NCBI GenBank assembly: GCA_031260725.1
Contig: JAISKZ010000007.1
Location: 1 to 50,351, forward strand
Source of the DNA: Desulfovibrio sp.
GTDB lineage: Bacteria > Desulfobacterota > Desulfovibrionia > Desulfovibrionales > Desulfovibrionaceae
Direction: 5' to 3'
Length of the DNA stretch: 50,351 bases
The notes below the pieces were generated by a model. The model did no database searches and was not told the origin of the DNA. It was given only the letters and a program-made list of their open reading frames with translations. Positions 6,771 through 14,234 of the stretch are shown piece after piece. The position numbers were made by a program, and so were the translations under genes. The stretch's first letter is position 1; the number at the start of each line of letters is the position of its first letter.

Positions 6771-9295
6771 ACTGTATGCCCCTCTGCCCGATCCAAGACG
6801 CCGTCAGAAGAAACAACAACATACCGCAGAGCCGGACCACGCCCCTCCTTGCGCACTATACCAAGCCGGACAAAAGTCTGCAGGTCATACAGTGCCGTGC
6901 GTACGGATATAGTATCGCCCGCAAGAGCGCGATATTCCTGGCGACTGACGCGGCCCAAGGACATGACGCGCGGCAGAATTTCTTTCTGACGTGGATTGAG
7001 CTGCACAAATTTCATGCCCCAATCGTTGTTGTCCGGTGCGCGTTGTGTCGCAGCCAGACGTGGTTTGTCCGCATACCATTCCTCCCCTTCTTGTGACATT
7101 GCAGGCGCATCATCCCCAGATTCTATGGGAATATTTTCCGCAAGAATTAAATTTTTTTCACAGAATGTCAGGGCATTCGTCAGGATATTTTTCAGCTCCC
7201 GCACATTGCCGGGCCAGTCGTATCGCATAAGCCGGGCCAGAGCGCCGCGGCTGATTTTCGGGATAGTCCGCGACATTCCCGGCCTTCTCGCATTGACGGC
7301 TTCTGCCAGAAAATGCATCAGCAACGCCGGGATGTCTTCCTTACGATTGCGCAGAGACGGCGTACGGATGGTAATAACGGCAAGGCGGTAATACAGGTCT
7401 TCGCGAAATGTGCCGCCCGTATTCTCTCCGGTGAGTTCCGCATTGGTGGCCGCGAGAATTCTGGTGTCAAAAGGCAGGTCGTAATCAGCTCCCAAAGGGC
7501 GTATCCGCCTTGTGGCGAGTGTGCGCAACAAAGCCTGTTGCACTTTCGGCGTGGCATTACCCACTTCGTCAAGCAAAAGCGTGCCACCCTCCGCCGTAAG
7601 AAAGGCGCCTTTCCTGGGCTGTTTGGCTTCTGTAAACGCACCCTGCACATGACCGAATAGCGTGTCCATCAACAAGCCTTCATCCAGTGCGCCGCAATTG
7701 ATGGCGATAAAAGGCCCGTCCGCTCGCGCGCTTGATTGATGAACAGCTTCAGCAACAAGCTCTTTGCCGGTGCCGGTTTCCCCCACAATCAACACGTCCG
7801 CGTTCACCTGCGCCGCTTTCTGCACCTGACTTTTCAAACTCTGTATCACTGCGGAAAAACCAACCAGACCGTGGGAGGGCACATCTCCCGGGTCAGGGAG
7901 ACCCTCAACCGGTTCCCTTTGGGACAGCGCTGTCTCTTCAGCCTGCCTGAAAAGTCGATGCTCCATCGCTCCGTGCAGCCGCTCCAGCAGAATGTTGGAA
8001 GCTCCTTTTATCTTCTCCAGCGCCGGCAATAGAAGGGGCAGAACAAGCTGATCATCTCTGTTTTGTTCATTGCGGCTTTGCAGCTCAACGGCGAGCACAT
8101 GCAACTGGTTGTCGGCCGCATGGGTAATTCGGGCCAGGCAAAGGCCCAAAAGCAACATTCCCCCAAAAAAACAGCAGGCATAGACGCTGAACAATTGTGT
8201 GCCGGTGCGCGTTGCCGTAAAACTGCTGTCCAACACGGCAAGGCCGCCTATGACGTTCCGTTCGTCATCAGTGTCGGCAGGGGTTGTGACAGGTACATAA
8301 TTTACGCCCTCCACCAGCAACTGGCCGTCTCCCCACAATGCACCTGTTTCCGGCAAAGGGATACGGCCAACACGACGGTTTTGCACATCAACCACCATAC
8401 TCCAGTAGTTCAGATAATCCGGCGCAGGACGAAAAGCCTGACTGAACCCCGGACGTCCAAAATCTCCACGAAAGCCTGCCCGTACGGCGTCGGAGCTCAG
8501 AGGGGTTTCACGCTGTTCAACATTCGGCTTTTCCGACTGAAAAAGCATCCAGCCGTCTCTGTCAAAAAAAAGGCTGCGGACATTGGTGCTTTCTTTTGCA
8601 TCTCTGGCGGCTTCATCGGAAGAAAAAGCGGAAACAACGTCACGCATGGCCGCCAGATCAAGCGAGAGCACCAGCACTCCCTGAAAATTCCCTTTCGCGT
8701 CATGAACAGGCGTGGAAAAACGCAGGACGTGAAAAGTTAAACTCTGCACAGAATTACTGACCGGTACAAAAGCATAGCTCACTTCCAGAGGCTGCCCCAC
8801 GTTTACACGGCCGGGAAGTCTGTCGGAACCGACATTGTGAAAAGGGCCGGACAACGTGCGCATGGTAACATCCGGCGGCACAGTAATAATATCACCCATG
8901 TAGTTCAGCAAAAGATATTTGTTTTCAGGCGCAAGCCCGATAAAGGCGATTTCACGGTAATGAAAGTTCAATGAACGTGTCCGTAATTTGAGACGTCGCA
9001 CCATTGACTGCTTATCAAGCGCGCCCGCAGCCAGAATCAAAAGGTGATTGCGTGCTTCTGCGAGCAATTGCTCTAAAGCGAGAGCCATAATGCGCGTTTG
9101 GAACTGCGCATTGCGCGCCACGGTATGATTGACAATATTTTCGACAATACGGCCGTTTGTATAAAAAAGAAGCAAGAGCACAAATGCCAGAAGAGGCAGA
9201 CCAAGCAGAAGCATCCGGCTGAGCATGCTGCGATTGACAAAAAGGGAGGCGGTTTTGAAAGAATTTCCCGCAATAACAGGCAAAAAAACACGCAT
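6767..9295 (-). CDS. Membrane-bound sigma-54-dependent transcriptional activator
   Basis: This is an 842-residue one-component regulator. TM1 (about 27-48) and TM2 (about 368-391) enclose a large extracytoplasmic sensor domain of Cache-like size. A short helical linker leads to the AAA+ domain, with Walker A GETGTGKE (Lys511), Walker B GGTLLLDEVG and the FREDLYYRLAVI arginine-finger region. The sigma-54-contacting loop reads GAFTEA (Glu556) instead of GAFTGA. The C-terminus is not the usual Fis helix-turn-helix but a winged-helix-like segment (NPRQKEILPRVMSLGRVSRQEY). ATG 9295 is chosen because AGGAA lies before it; the ORF track starts at TTG 9325. The gene heads the PEP-synthase-like/MFS operon and is divergent from a sigma-54 promoter, its probable target. 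Confidence 0.88.
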   Translation of the reverse strand: MRVFLPVIAGNSFKTASLFVNRSMLSRMLLLGLPLLAFVLLLLFYTNGRIVENIVNHTVARNAQFQTRIMALALEQLLAEARNHLLILAAGALDKQSMVRRLKLRTRSLNFHYREIAFIGLAPENKYLLLNYMGDIITVPPDVTMRTLSGPFHNVGSDRLPGRVNVGQPLEVSYAFVPVSNSVQSLTFHVLRFSTPVHDAKGNFQGVLVLSLDLAAMRDVVSAFSSDEAARDAKESTNVRSLFFDRDGWMLFQSEKPNVEQRETPLSSDAVRAGFRGDFGRPGFSQAFRPAPDYLNYWSMVVDVQNRRVGRIPLPETGALWGDGQLLVEGVNYVPVTTPADTDDERNVIGGLAVLDSSFTATRTGTQLFSVYACCFFGGMLLLGLCLARITHAADNQLHVLAVELQSRNEQNRDDQLVLPLLLPALEKIKGASNILLERLHGAMEHRLFRQAEETALSQREPVEGLPDPGDVPSHGLVGFSAVIQSLKSQVQKAAQVNADVLIVGETGTGKELVAEAVHQSSARADGPFIAINCGALDEGLLMDTLFGHVQGAFTEAKQPRKGAFLTAEGGTLLLDEVGNATPKVQQALLRTLATRRIRPLGADYDLPFDTRILAATNAELTGENTGGTFREDLYYRLAVITIRTPSLRNRKEDIPALLMHFLAEAVNARRPGMSRTIPKISRGALARLMRYDWPGNVRELKNILTNALTFCEKNLILAENIPIESGDDAPAMSQEGEEWYADKPRLAATQRAPDNNDWGMKFVQLNPRQKEILPRVMSLGRVSRQEYRALAGDTISVRTALYDLQTFVRLGIVRKEGRGPALRYVVVSSDGVLDRAEGHTV

Positions 9296-9362
9296 AATAT
9301 TTCCTGTCGCGCAAAAAACACGCAAATATAGCGGCGACTCTACTTTGGGATCACTTTTTTTG

Positions 9363-9382
9363 CAAATGTTTTTTACAATTTG
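9363..9382. promoter_or_regulatory. Imperfect palindrome, candidate activator site
   Basis: CAAATGT and ACAATTTG face each other across a five-base T-tract, centred about 55 bases upstream of the predicted sigma-54 start site. Position and symmetry fit an upstream activator sequence for the divergent regulator. This is inference from one copy only. Confidence 0.35.
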
Positions 9383-9400
9383 TCAAGGACAATCGCGCAA

Positions 9401-9416
9401 TGGCACAAGCCTTGCT
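9401..9416 (+). promoter_or_regulatory. Sigma-54 (-24/-12) promoter
   Basis: TGGCACAAGCCTTGCT matches the RpoN consensus TGGCAC-N5-TTGCW exactly. The invariant GG (9402-9403) and GC (9414-9415) are ten bases apart. Transcription should start near 9427, about 75 bases before the small membrane protein of the TauE operon. Confidence 0.85.
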
Positions 9417-9500
9417 ATATAGCTGTTGAAAAACTGTGGTGTTGCTGTCGCGCGCCGCAGAAGCCTGAAATTTTCAACTTAAGGATTTATGGAGGGAACC

Positions 9501-9803
9501 ATGAAAAGAATGCGCAGGCTTTGGTTATGGATTACGGGTTGCGCGCTGCTGTTGCCCGTGCTCATGCCTTCAATCGTCCTCGCGGCGGAGAAAAAGGCCG
9601 ATGTGGTTATTGTGGCCGATACGCGCCAAGTGGACGGCATTTTGTATACGTGGGCGGAAATGTACAACGAAAGCCATTTATTTTTTGCTGTGGTAACCAT
9701 GATCAGCATTCCCCTTCTTGGCGTCGTCCTTGGCTTTATAGCTGACTTTTTCATGACCAAGATCGGCATTGATCTCGAACACCGCGAACTGGCGGAAAAA
9801 TAA
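9501..9803 (+). CDS. Small membrane protein of the TauE operon
   Basis: About 100 residues when started at ATG 9501, which has GGAGGG four bases upstream; ATG 9489 is an alternative with AAGG before it. It has a signal-peptide-like N-terminus (LWLWITGCALLLPVLMPSIVLAAE). A short external stretch of about 40 residues follows, then one clear transmembrane helix (LFFAVVTMISIPLLGVVLGFIADFF). The C-terminus is charged and probably cytoplasmic. I do not recognise the family. It is the first gene behind the sigma-54 promoter and lies 19 bases before the TauE/SafE permease, so an accessory role for that exporter is likely. Small hydrophobic partners of this kind often stabilise transporters, but nothing here proves it. 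Confidence 0.75.
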   Translation: MKRMRRLWLWITGCALLLPVLMPSIVLAAEKKADVVIVADTRQVDGILYTWAEMYNESHLFFAVVTMISIPLLGVVLGFIADFFMTKIGIDLEHRELAEK

Positions 9804-9822
9804 TCCGGAAAAGGAGATACTC

Positions 9823-10884
9823 ATGGAATGGCTTTATATGTTGATGCCCATTTCCGGCGTAAATATTTTCTGGCCCGGTTTGATTATTCTCGGGCTGGGC
9901 GTCGGAATTATCGGCGGTTTCTTTGGTTTGGGCGGCGCGTGGATGGTAACTCCGGGTCTTAACATTCTCGGCTTTCCAATGGCCTTTGCTATCGGCACGG
10001 ACGTGGCGCAAATGGCCGGCAAGTCTCTGATTTCAACCATGCGTCACGGCAAATTCGGCAATGTTGACTATCTGCTTGGCCTGGTCATGCTTATGGGCAC
10101 CGTTGTGGGCGTGGAAATAGGCGCGCAGATGGTCATGTGGCTTGAACGCATCGGGCAGGTGGACAAAGTGGTACGCTGGCTCTATGTGGTGCTGCTGATC
10201 CTTCTCGCCTGGCTGGTCTTTCACGATGTGGCCAAGCGCAAGCAAAAGGAACGCGAGGCAAAGGCAAAAAATCAGGATCTGGATCAGAGCGCCACGGGCC
10301 TTGATTGGGCCTCCAAGCTTCAGGCCATCCACATTCCGCCCATGGTTCACTTCAAACGGGCCGGCGTGACCTGCTCGTTCTGGCTGCCGATTACTGTAAG
10401 TCTCTTCACAGGCTGGCTGGCCGGCATTCTTGGCATCGGTGGAGGTCTTATCCGTATGCCAGCTCTGGTCTATCTGATAGGCTGCCCCACGCACCTCGCC
10501 GTGGGAACAGACCTTTTTGAAGTGGCCATTTCCGGCCTCTACGGCGCCGCTTCTTACACCTATAAGGGCCGCACCGAGCTTGTCGCGGCCATTATCATGC
10601 TGTGCGGCGCCGCCATCGGCGCACAAATCGGCGTTGTCGCCACAAAATACGTCAAGGGTTACGGCATACGCATCGTCTTCGGCCTCGCTGTGCTGGGCTG
10701 CCTGATGTCTGTTTTGCTCAAACTGCTTCAAGCTGAATTGCCTTCATTCGCAGGTCTGCTCGGCACGCTGGCTACCATTGAGGTGCTGGCCTTTGTGAGC
10801 GCCATTTCCATCTACATCGCCGCCCGTATGGTTCAGGGCGCCAAGGCTGAACTCGCCGCCAAGCGACAGAAAGCCGGCAACTAG
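9823..10884 (+). CDS. TauE/SafE family anion exporter
   Basis: A 353-residue integral membrane protein of the TauE/SafE (sulfite/organosulfonate exporter) family. The two internally related halves carry the glycine signatures GIIGGFFGLGGAW near residue 30 and GILGIGGGLIRMP near residue 205. Each is followed by a helix with the family pattern (AIGTDVAQM and AVGTDLFEV). A cytoplasmic, lysine-rich loop (KRKQKEREAKAKNQD) separates them. The start at ATG 9823 has AAGGAG eight bases upstream; the longer ORF overlaps the previous gene. Family members export sulfite, sulfonates or related anions, which would suit a sulfidogenic host, but the substrate is not readable. It sits in the sigma-54 operon. 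Confidence 0.9.
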   Translation: MEWLYMLMPISGVNIFWPGLIILGLGVGIIGGFFGLGGAWMVTPGLNILGFPMAFAIGTDVAQMAGKSLISTMRHGKFGNVDYLLGLVMLMGTVVGVEIGAQMVMWLERIGQVDKVVRWLYVVLLILLAWLVFHDVAKRKQKEREAKAKNQDLDQSATGLDWASKLQAIHIPPMVHFKRAGVTCSFWLPITVSLFTGWLAGILGIGGGLIRMPALVYLIGCPTHLAVGTDLFEVAISGLYGAASYTYKGRTELVAAIIMLCGAAIGAQIGVVATKYVKGYGIRIVFGLAVLGCLMSVLLKLLQAELPSFAGLLGTLATIEVLAFVSAISIYIAARMVQGAKAELAAKRQKAGN

Positions 10885-10897
10885 GAGGAGACAAGCC

Positions 10898-11476
10898 ATG
10901 AAAATACGTACATTGCTGATATCGGTCCTGGCCCTCTCCTTTGCCCTTGCGGCCTGTGATTTTAACAGCGGCGTGGAACAAGGGCGCGCGGTGGCTTTTG
11001 ACCCCGCAACAAAAACAATGACCATTGTGGTGGACGCAAACCGCAACAGCGCCAATCCCAGCTATACCGGCGCGGTCATCACCTACAAGCTGCCTGTCGA
11101 AGCAAAGGAAATGGGGCCCAAACCCTTAGTGGGCGGCCTTCTGAAGATCAATCTGGACAAGTCGTTGGTAATTTTTGACCCGGTTTTCAATGCCCCGAAA
11201 GAAATAGCTGTGGAATTCACAGATGTGGAAAAGAACATCGATTCCAAGCACCCCAAAGTGGCAGGCAAGACTTTTCCGCTGATAGACGAGGAAAAGGAGA
11301 GAGTCACCATCTATTCGTCTGATTTAAAAGCGCTTATAACCTTTAAACCCCAGCGGCTTCTGTCGCCGGATGTCTGGGCGGACGGAGATATAATGCGCGT
11401 CGCCTTTCGTAACGACGACAAAATACAGGCCATACGCGTGATGAACGTTTCAAAAACAGATATCTTCAAGAGATAG
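10898..11476 (+). CDS. Predicted lipoprotein of the TauE operon
   Basis: 192 residues. The N-terminus MKIRTLLISVLALSFALAAC is a lipoprotein signal peptide with lipobox L-A-A-C, followed by Asp at +2. In many Gram-negatives Asp at +2 keeps the lipoprotein in the inner membrane, which would place it beside the TauE permease. The mature part alternates short strands (TMTIVVDA, AVITYKLPVEAKEMG, VTIYSS) and looks like a small beta-rich domain; I do not recognise it. GGAGG lies ten bases before the ATG. The gene follows the exporter by 13 bases and is followed by a strong terminator, so it closes the sigma-54 operon. A role in substrate capture or exporter regulation is possible. Confidence 0.8.
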   Translation: MKIRTLLISVLALSFALAACDFNSGVEQGRAVAFDPATKTMTIVVDANRNSANPSYTGAVITYKLPVEAKEMGPKPLVGGLLKINLDKSLVIFDPVFNAPKEIAVEFTDVEKNIDSKHPKVAGKTFPLIDEEKERVTIYSSDLKALITFKPQRLLSPDVWADGDIMRVAFRNDDKIQAIRVMNVSKTDIFKR

Positions 11477-11492
11477 CCTCTGTCGTTGTTGC

Positions 11493-11534
11493 CTGACCGG
11501 AGCGGGCCTTCTCTGCTCCGGTCAGATTGCTTTT
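11493..11534 (+). terminator. Terminator of the TauE operon
   Basis: A perfect 11-bp inverted repeat (CTGACCGGAGC / GCTCCGGTCAG) with an 11-base loop is followed by ATTGCTTTT. It begins 17 bases after the lipoprotein stop. Confidence 0.8.
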
Positions 11535-11565
11535 GCGCTCCCGTAGAATATTCGGAGACACTCCC

Positions 11566-11874
11566 ATGAACAGCTACAAACAATCTCTCTATACCTGGCT
11601 CATTCGCATCGTCGCCAATCTGCTCATGTTCGCCGCAGTATTTGTCAGCATGCATCAGGCCGCACGCGGGGTATGGTCGGCAGATATCGCCTTTTGCATA
11701 TGGTTTTTCAGCATCACCATACCGCTGTGGATCACCGCCTTTTTTTTGACGCGTCTTGTTAAGAAACGCTTCCCCGCAGAGCAGGAAAGTCTTGTTAAGC
11801 TGCCGAAGCAGGGGCCGAGCCTTGTGCGTTGGAGAGTGCTTAAATCCTCACGGACTCAGGTTCTCGCGCGCTGA
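11566..11874 (+). CDS. Small two-helix membrane protein, unknown
   Basis: 102 residues from ATG 11566, with GGAGAC about six bases upstream; the listed start at 11527 lies just past the terminator and lacks a good site. Two hydrophobic segments (LIRIVANLLMFAAVFVSM and AFCIWFFSITIPLWITAFFL) are joined by a short loop. A basic C-terminal tail (KKRFPAEQESLVKLPKQ) is probably cytoplasmic. I do not recognise the family. It lies behind the TauE-operon terminator, so it may be transcribed on its own or by readthrough. The codon use and clear start support a real gene. Confidence 0.65.
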   Translation: MNSYKQSLYTWLIRIVANLLMFAAVFVSMHQAARGVWSADIAFCIWFFSITIPLWITAFFLTRLVKKRFPAEQESLVKLPKQGPSLVRWRVLKSSRTQVLAR

Positions 11875-11984
11875 CACTGGAACAGCGCAAACCACTCCTT
11901 TCTCCACGCACAAACTCCCCGTATCCAGATTGTCCCGCATCATCTTTTGTTTGTCCCCGCGCGAAGGGGGACGTATATTGCAGC

Positions 11985-12815
11985 ATGGCTGTATGTTCCG
12001 ACAATACTCTTTGGCAAACCTGCCAGGCAATCCGCAAGCGACAGCGTTTTTTCGGACGGATCAGCGCTGTTTTTATCGCAGCAACACTGTTTTGCCTTGC
12101 TGACGGCCTGTATTCTTCCGTACGCGTCGGCTCTGACGTTCTAGAACTTCTGCCTGGACAGAGCCTTATGTTTTCCGGCCCGTCGCCGTATAAAAATCCG
12201 CTCAACAGTGATGTGCAGGTTCGCATCACGCCGGAAGATTCTTCGTTGCGTTTTGTTCTGGACGGTTTTTTTGCCAGTTACTGGTTCGGCAGCGCTATGT
12301 GGCGCGGCTCTGTTCAGGTAGATGCCACGGCTCTGCCGGGTCAGCATGATTTGCTTATCCACTTCAGGGGGGCGTCCCCGAAAAGTGCACAAAAATTTAT
12401 GGTCATCGTATGGGAGGACAAGGCGGCGCAACGTGCGGGCGCGGCGTCTGTAACGCAGCGTCTGACAGGCGTCAAGCCTGTTTTGCCCGGCGTCTTCTGC
12501 GGCGTAGTGGCCCTTGCTTTTTGTACTCTCACCTATATATGGGGCAGGTTTTATTTCAACATGCTGGCAAAACTGGGTTTTTCTGAAATTTTACGCGTCG
12601 TTCAGGCTGTTGACGGATGGCGTGTCTTTTGTCTCAGTTACGGTCGGGCAGTGCCGCGTGAAGGAGCATTGCGCAGAGTGCTCACGATGAACAGCCGGCC
12701 AGTGGGCGAAGCCAAAGTAATCACGTTCCACAAAGAGACGCTTGAACTCAGTCTTCCGCCGGACGCCAAGGTCAGTATCGGACATATTGTGGAACTGTGG
12801 CCCGCAAACCCATAA
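11985..12815 (+). CDS. Membrane protein with large extracytoplasmic domain, unknown
   Basis: 276 residues. A hydrophobic segment near residues 23-42 (FGRISAVFIAATLFCLADGLY) looks like an uncleaved signal anchor. It is followed by about 130 beta-rich residues (DVLELLPGQSLMFSGPSPY, VQVDATALPGQHDLLIHFRG). A second transmembrane helix (VLPGVFCGVVALAFCTLTYIW) then leads into a C-terminal cytoplasmic domain of about 90 residues. The two-helix, sheet-between arrangement could be a sensor or an envelope assembly factor, but there is no kinase, GGDEF or HTH signature. No strong Shine-Dalgarno precedes the ATG; a G-rich stretch (GAAGGGGGA) lies about 14 bases away, so the start is uncertain. It ends 75 bases before pgi. 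Confidence 0.65.
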   Translation: MAVCSDNTLWQTCQAIRKRQRFFGRISAVFIAATLFCLADGLYSSVRVGSDVLELLPGQSLMFSGPSPYKNPLNSDVQVRITPEDSSLRFVLDGFFASYWFGSAMWRGSVQVDATALPGQHDLLIHFRGASPKSAQKFMVIVWEDKAAQRAGAASVTQRLTGVKPVLPGVFCGVVALAFCTLTYIWGRFYFNMLAKLGFSEILRVVQAVDGWRVFCLSYGRAVPREGALRRVLTMNSRPVGEAKVITFHKETLELSLPPDAKVSIGHIVELWPANP

Positions 12816-12890
12816 AACCCGGATCAGCGGCCTTGTTTTACAACAAAATATAACTCATCTATTCTGTTGCCATAACTTGCTGAGGATCAC

Positions 12891-14231
12891 ATGCCCCATA
12901 CTCTTGAATGGTCCCAGGCATACACGCATCGTCTGTCCAAAAATGACGCGCGCGCCGTTGCGGCCCGTCAGGCAGACTTGTCACAACGTCTTGCCTATGA
13001 AACGGCTGCCGGCGAATTGCCATTTCTGACAATGCCTTATCGGGAAAAACTCGTTGCCGAATTGCCTTTTTTGCTCCCCCGTCTGAAAATCTGCAAGCAT
13101 ATGCTCGTTCTGGGCATAGGAGGTTCGGCACTTGGCGCGCGGGCCATACAACGCGCCTTTGCTCCGGGGCAGGACGGCCCGGAGCATCAGGGCCCGTGGC
13201 TGTGGATTGCCGATAATGTCTGCGCGCAGACTTTTGACGCATGGCTCAGCAAACTCAACCCGGCGGAAACAGTGGTGGTGTGCATCAGCAAATCCGGAGG
13301 CACCATTGAGACACTGGCGCAATATTTTCTTGCCTGCGACTGGCTTAAGGCATCTCTCGGTCAGAACTGGACGCAAAGGATGATCGTAATCACCGATAAA
13401 ACAAAGGGCTATCTGCGCGAAGAAGCGCTACGCCACGCCCTGATATCTCTGGAAGTGCCGCATTGTCTGGGGGGGCGTTACTCTGCCCTCTCCGCGGTTG
13501 GTCTTTTACCTGCGGCTTTTCTCGGCATTGACTGGCAGTCTCTGCTGGACGGAGCGGCTGATGTGGCCCGCCCGCTCACGCAAAATCCGTCAAGCATCGG
13601 CTCACACCCTGCTTTTTCTCTTGCCTGCTGGGCCCATGAGCTGGAAGTTCACCAATACTCACAGCTTATTTTCTTCTGTTACATACCCACATGGACCGCA
13701 TATGGTCTGTGGTTCGCGCAACTCTGGGCGGAAAGCCTCGGCAAAAAAAGTATGGGGACCATGCCTGTTCCGGCAACAGGCGTGACTGACCAGCACTCAG
13801 TTAACCAGATGTTTCTGGATGGCCCGCGCAACAAGGGGTGCCTTTTTTTGACAAGCCGCGCTCAAGCCGCCGGCAGAAATTTCGGCCAGGATCTCCCAAA
13901 ACAGTGGGCCTGGCTGCGCGGCAAGCCTTTCGGCAGCCTGCTCGAAGCGGAATCTCTCGGTACGCGTATGGCTCTCTCTGAAAGCGGCGTACCGCTTGTC
14001 CATCTGGAAATGCATGATACAAGTCCGAGGGCAGCCGGCGCGCTTATGATGCTTCTGGAAGCTGCAACTCTTTTTACCGGATGGCTCATGGACATCAACC
14101 CCCTTGATCAGCCAGCGGTGGAACTCGGTAAACGCCTTGCAAACGCCCGGCTTGGCGCAGCCGGATACCCGCAGGAAAAAGCCGATCTGTCCGCCTTTCT
14201 GTCTGCAGCAAAAAAAGAACAGCATTTTTAG
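12891..14231 (+). CDS. pgi: Glucose-6-phosphate isomerase
   Basis: Interconverts glucose-6-phosphate and fructose-6-phosphate in the cytoplasm. At 446 residues it belongs to the shorter bacterial/archaeal-type PGI group. Visible motifs are LGIGGSALGARAI (sugar-phosphate loop), SKSGGTIETLAQ (SIS-domain phosphate binding), CLGGRYSALSAVGLLP (matching the PGI GGRYS signature), GVTDQHSVNQ (QHS motif) and NPLDQPAVELGK, which carries the C-terminal catalytic lysine. The start ATG has GAGG six bases upstream. It is followed three bases later by a histidine kinase. No fructose-1,6-bisphosphate or hexokinase gene is intact nearby; the glucokinase further along is only a remnant. Confidence 0.95.
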   Translation: MPHTLEWSQAYTHRLSKNDARAVAARQADLSQRLAYETAAGELPFLTMPYREKLVAELPFLLPRLKICKHMLVLGIGGSALGARAIQRAFAPGQDGPEHQGPWLWIADNVCAQTFDAWLSKLNPAETVVVCISKSGGTIETLAQYFLACDWLKASLGQNWTQRMIVITDKTKGYLREEALRHALISLEVPHCLGGRYSALSAVGLLPAAFLGIDWQSLLDGAADVARPLTQNPSSIGSHPAFSLACWAHELEVHQYSQLIFFCYIPTWTAYGLWFAQLWAESLGKKSMGTMPVPATGVTDQHSVNQMFLDGPRNKGCLFLTSRAQAAGRNFGQDLPKQWAWLRGKPFGSLLEAESLGTRMALSESGVPLVHLEMHDTSPRAAGALMMLLEAATLFTGWLMDINPLDQPAVELGKRLANARLGAAGYPQEKADLSAFLSAAKKEQHF

Positions 14232-14234
14232 TCC

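Noticed and set aside
9296-9387. Sigma-70 promoter for the sigma-54 activator (TTGACA on the minus strand)
   Set aside because: The hexamer is perfect, but the expected -10 position reads GCAAAA; a TATATT lies too far for the same pair.
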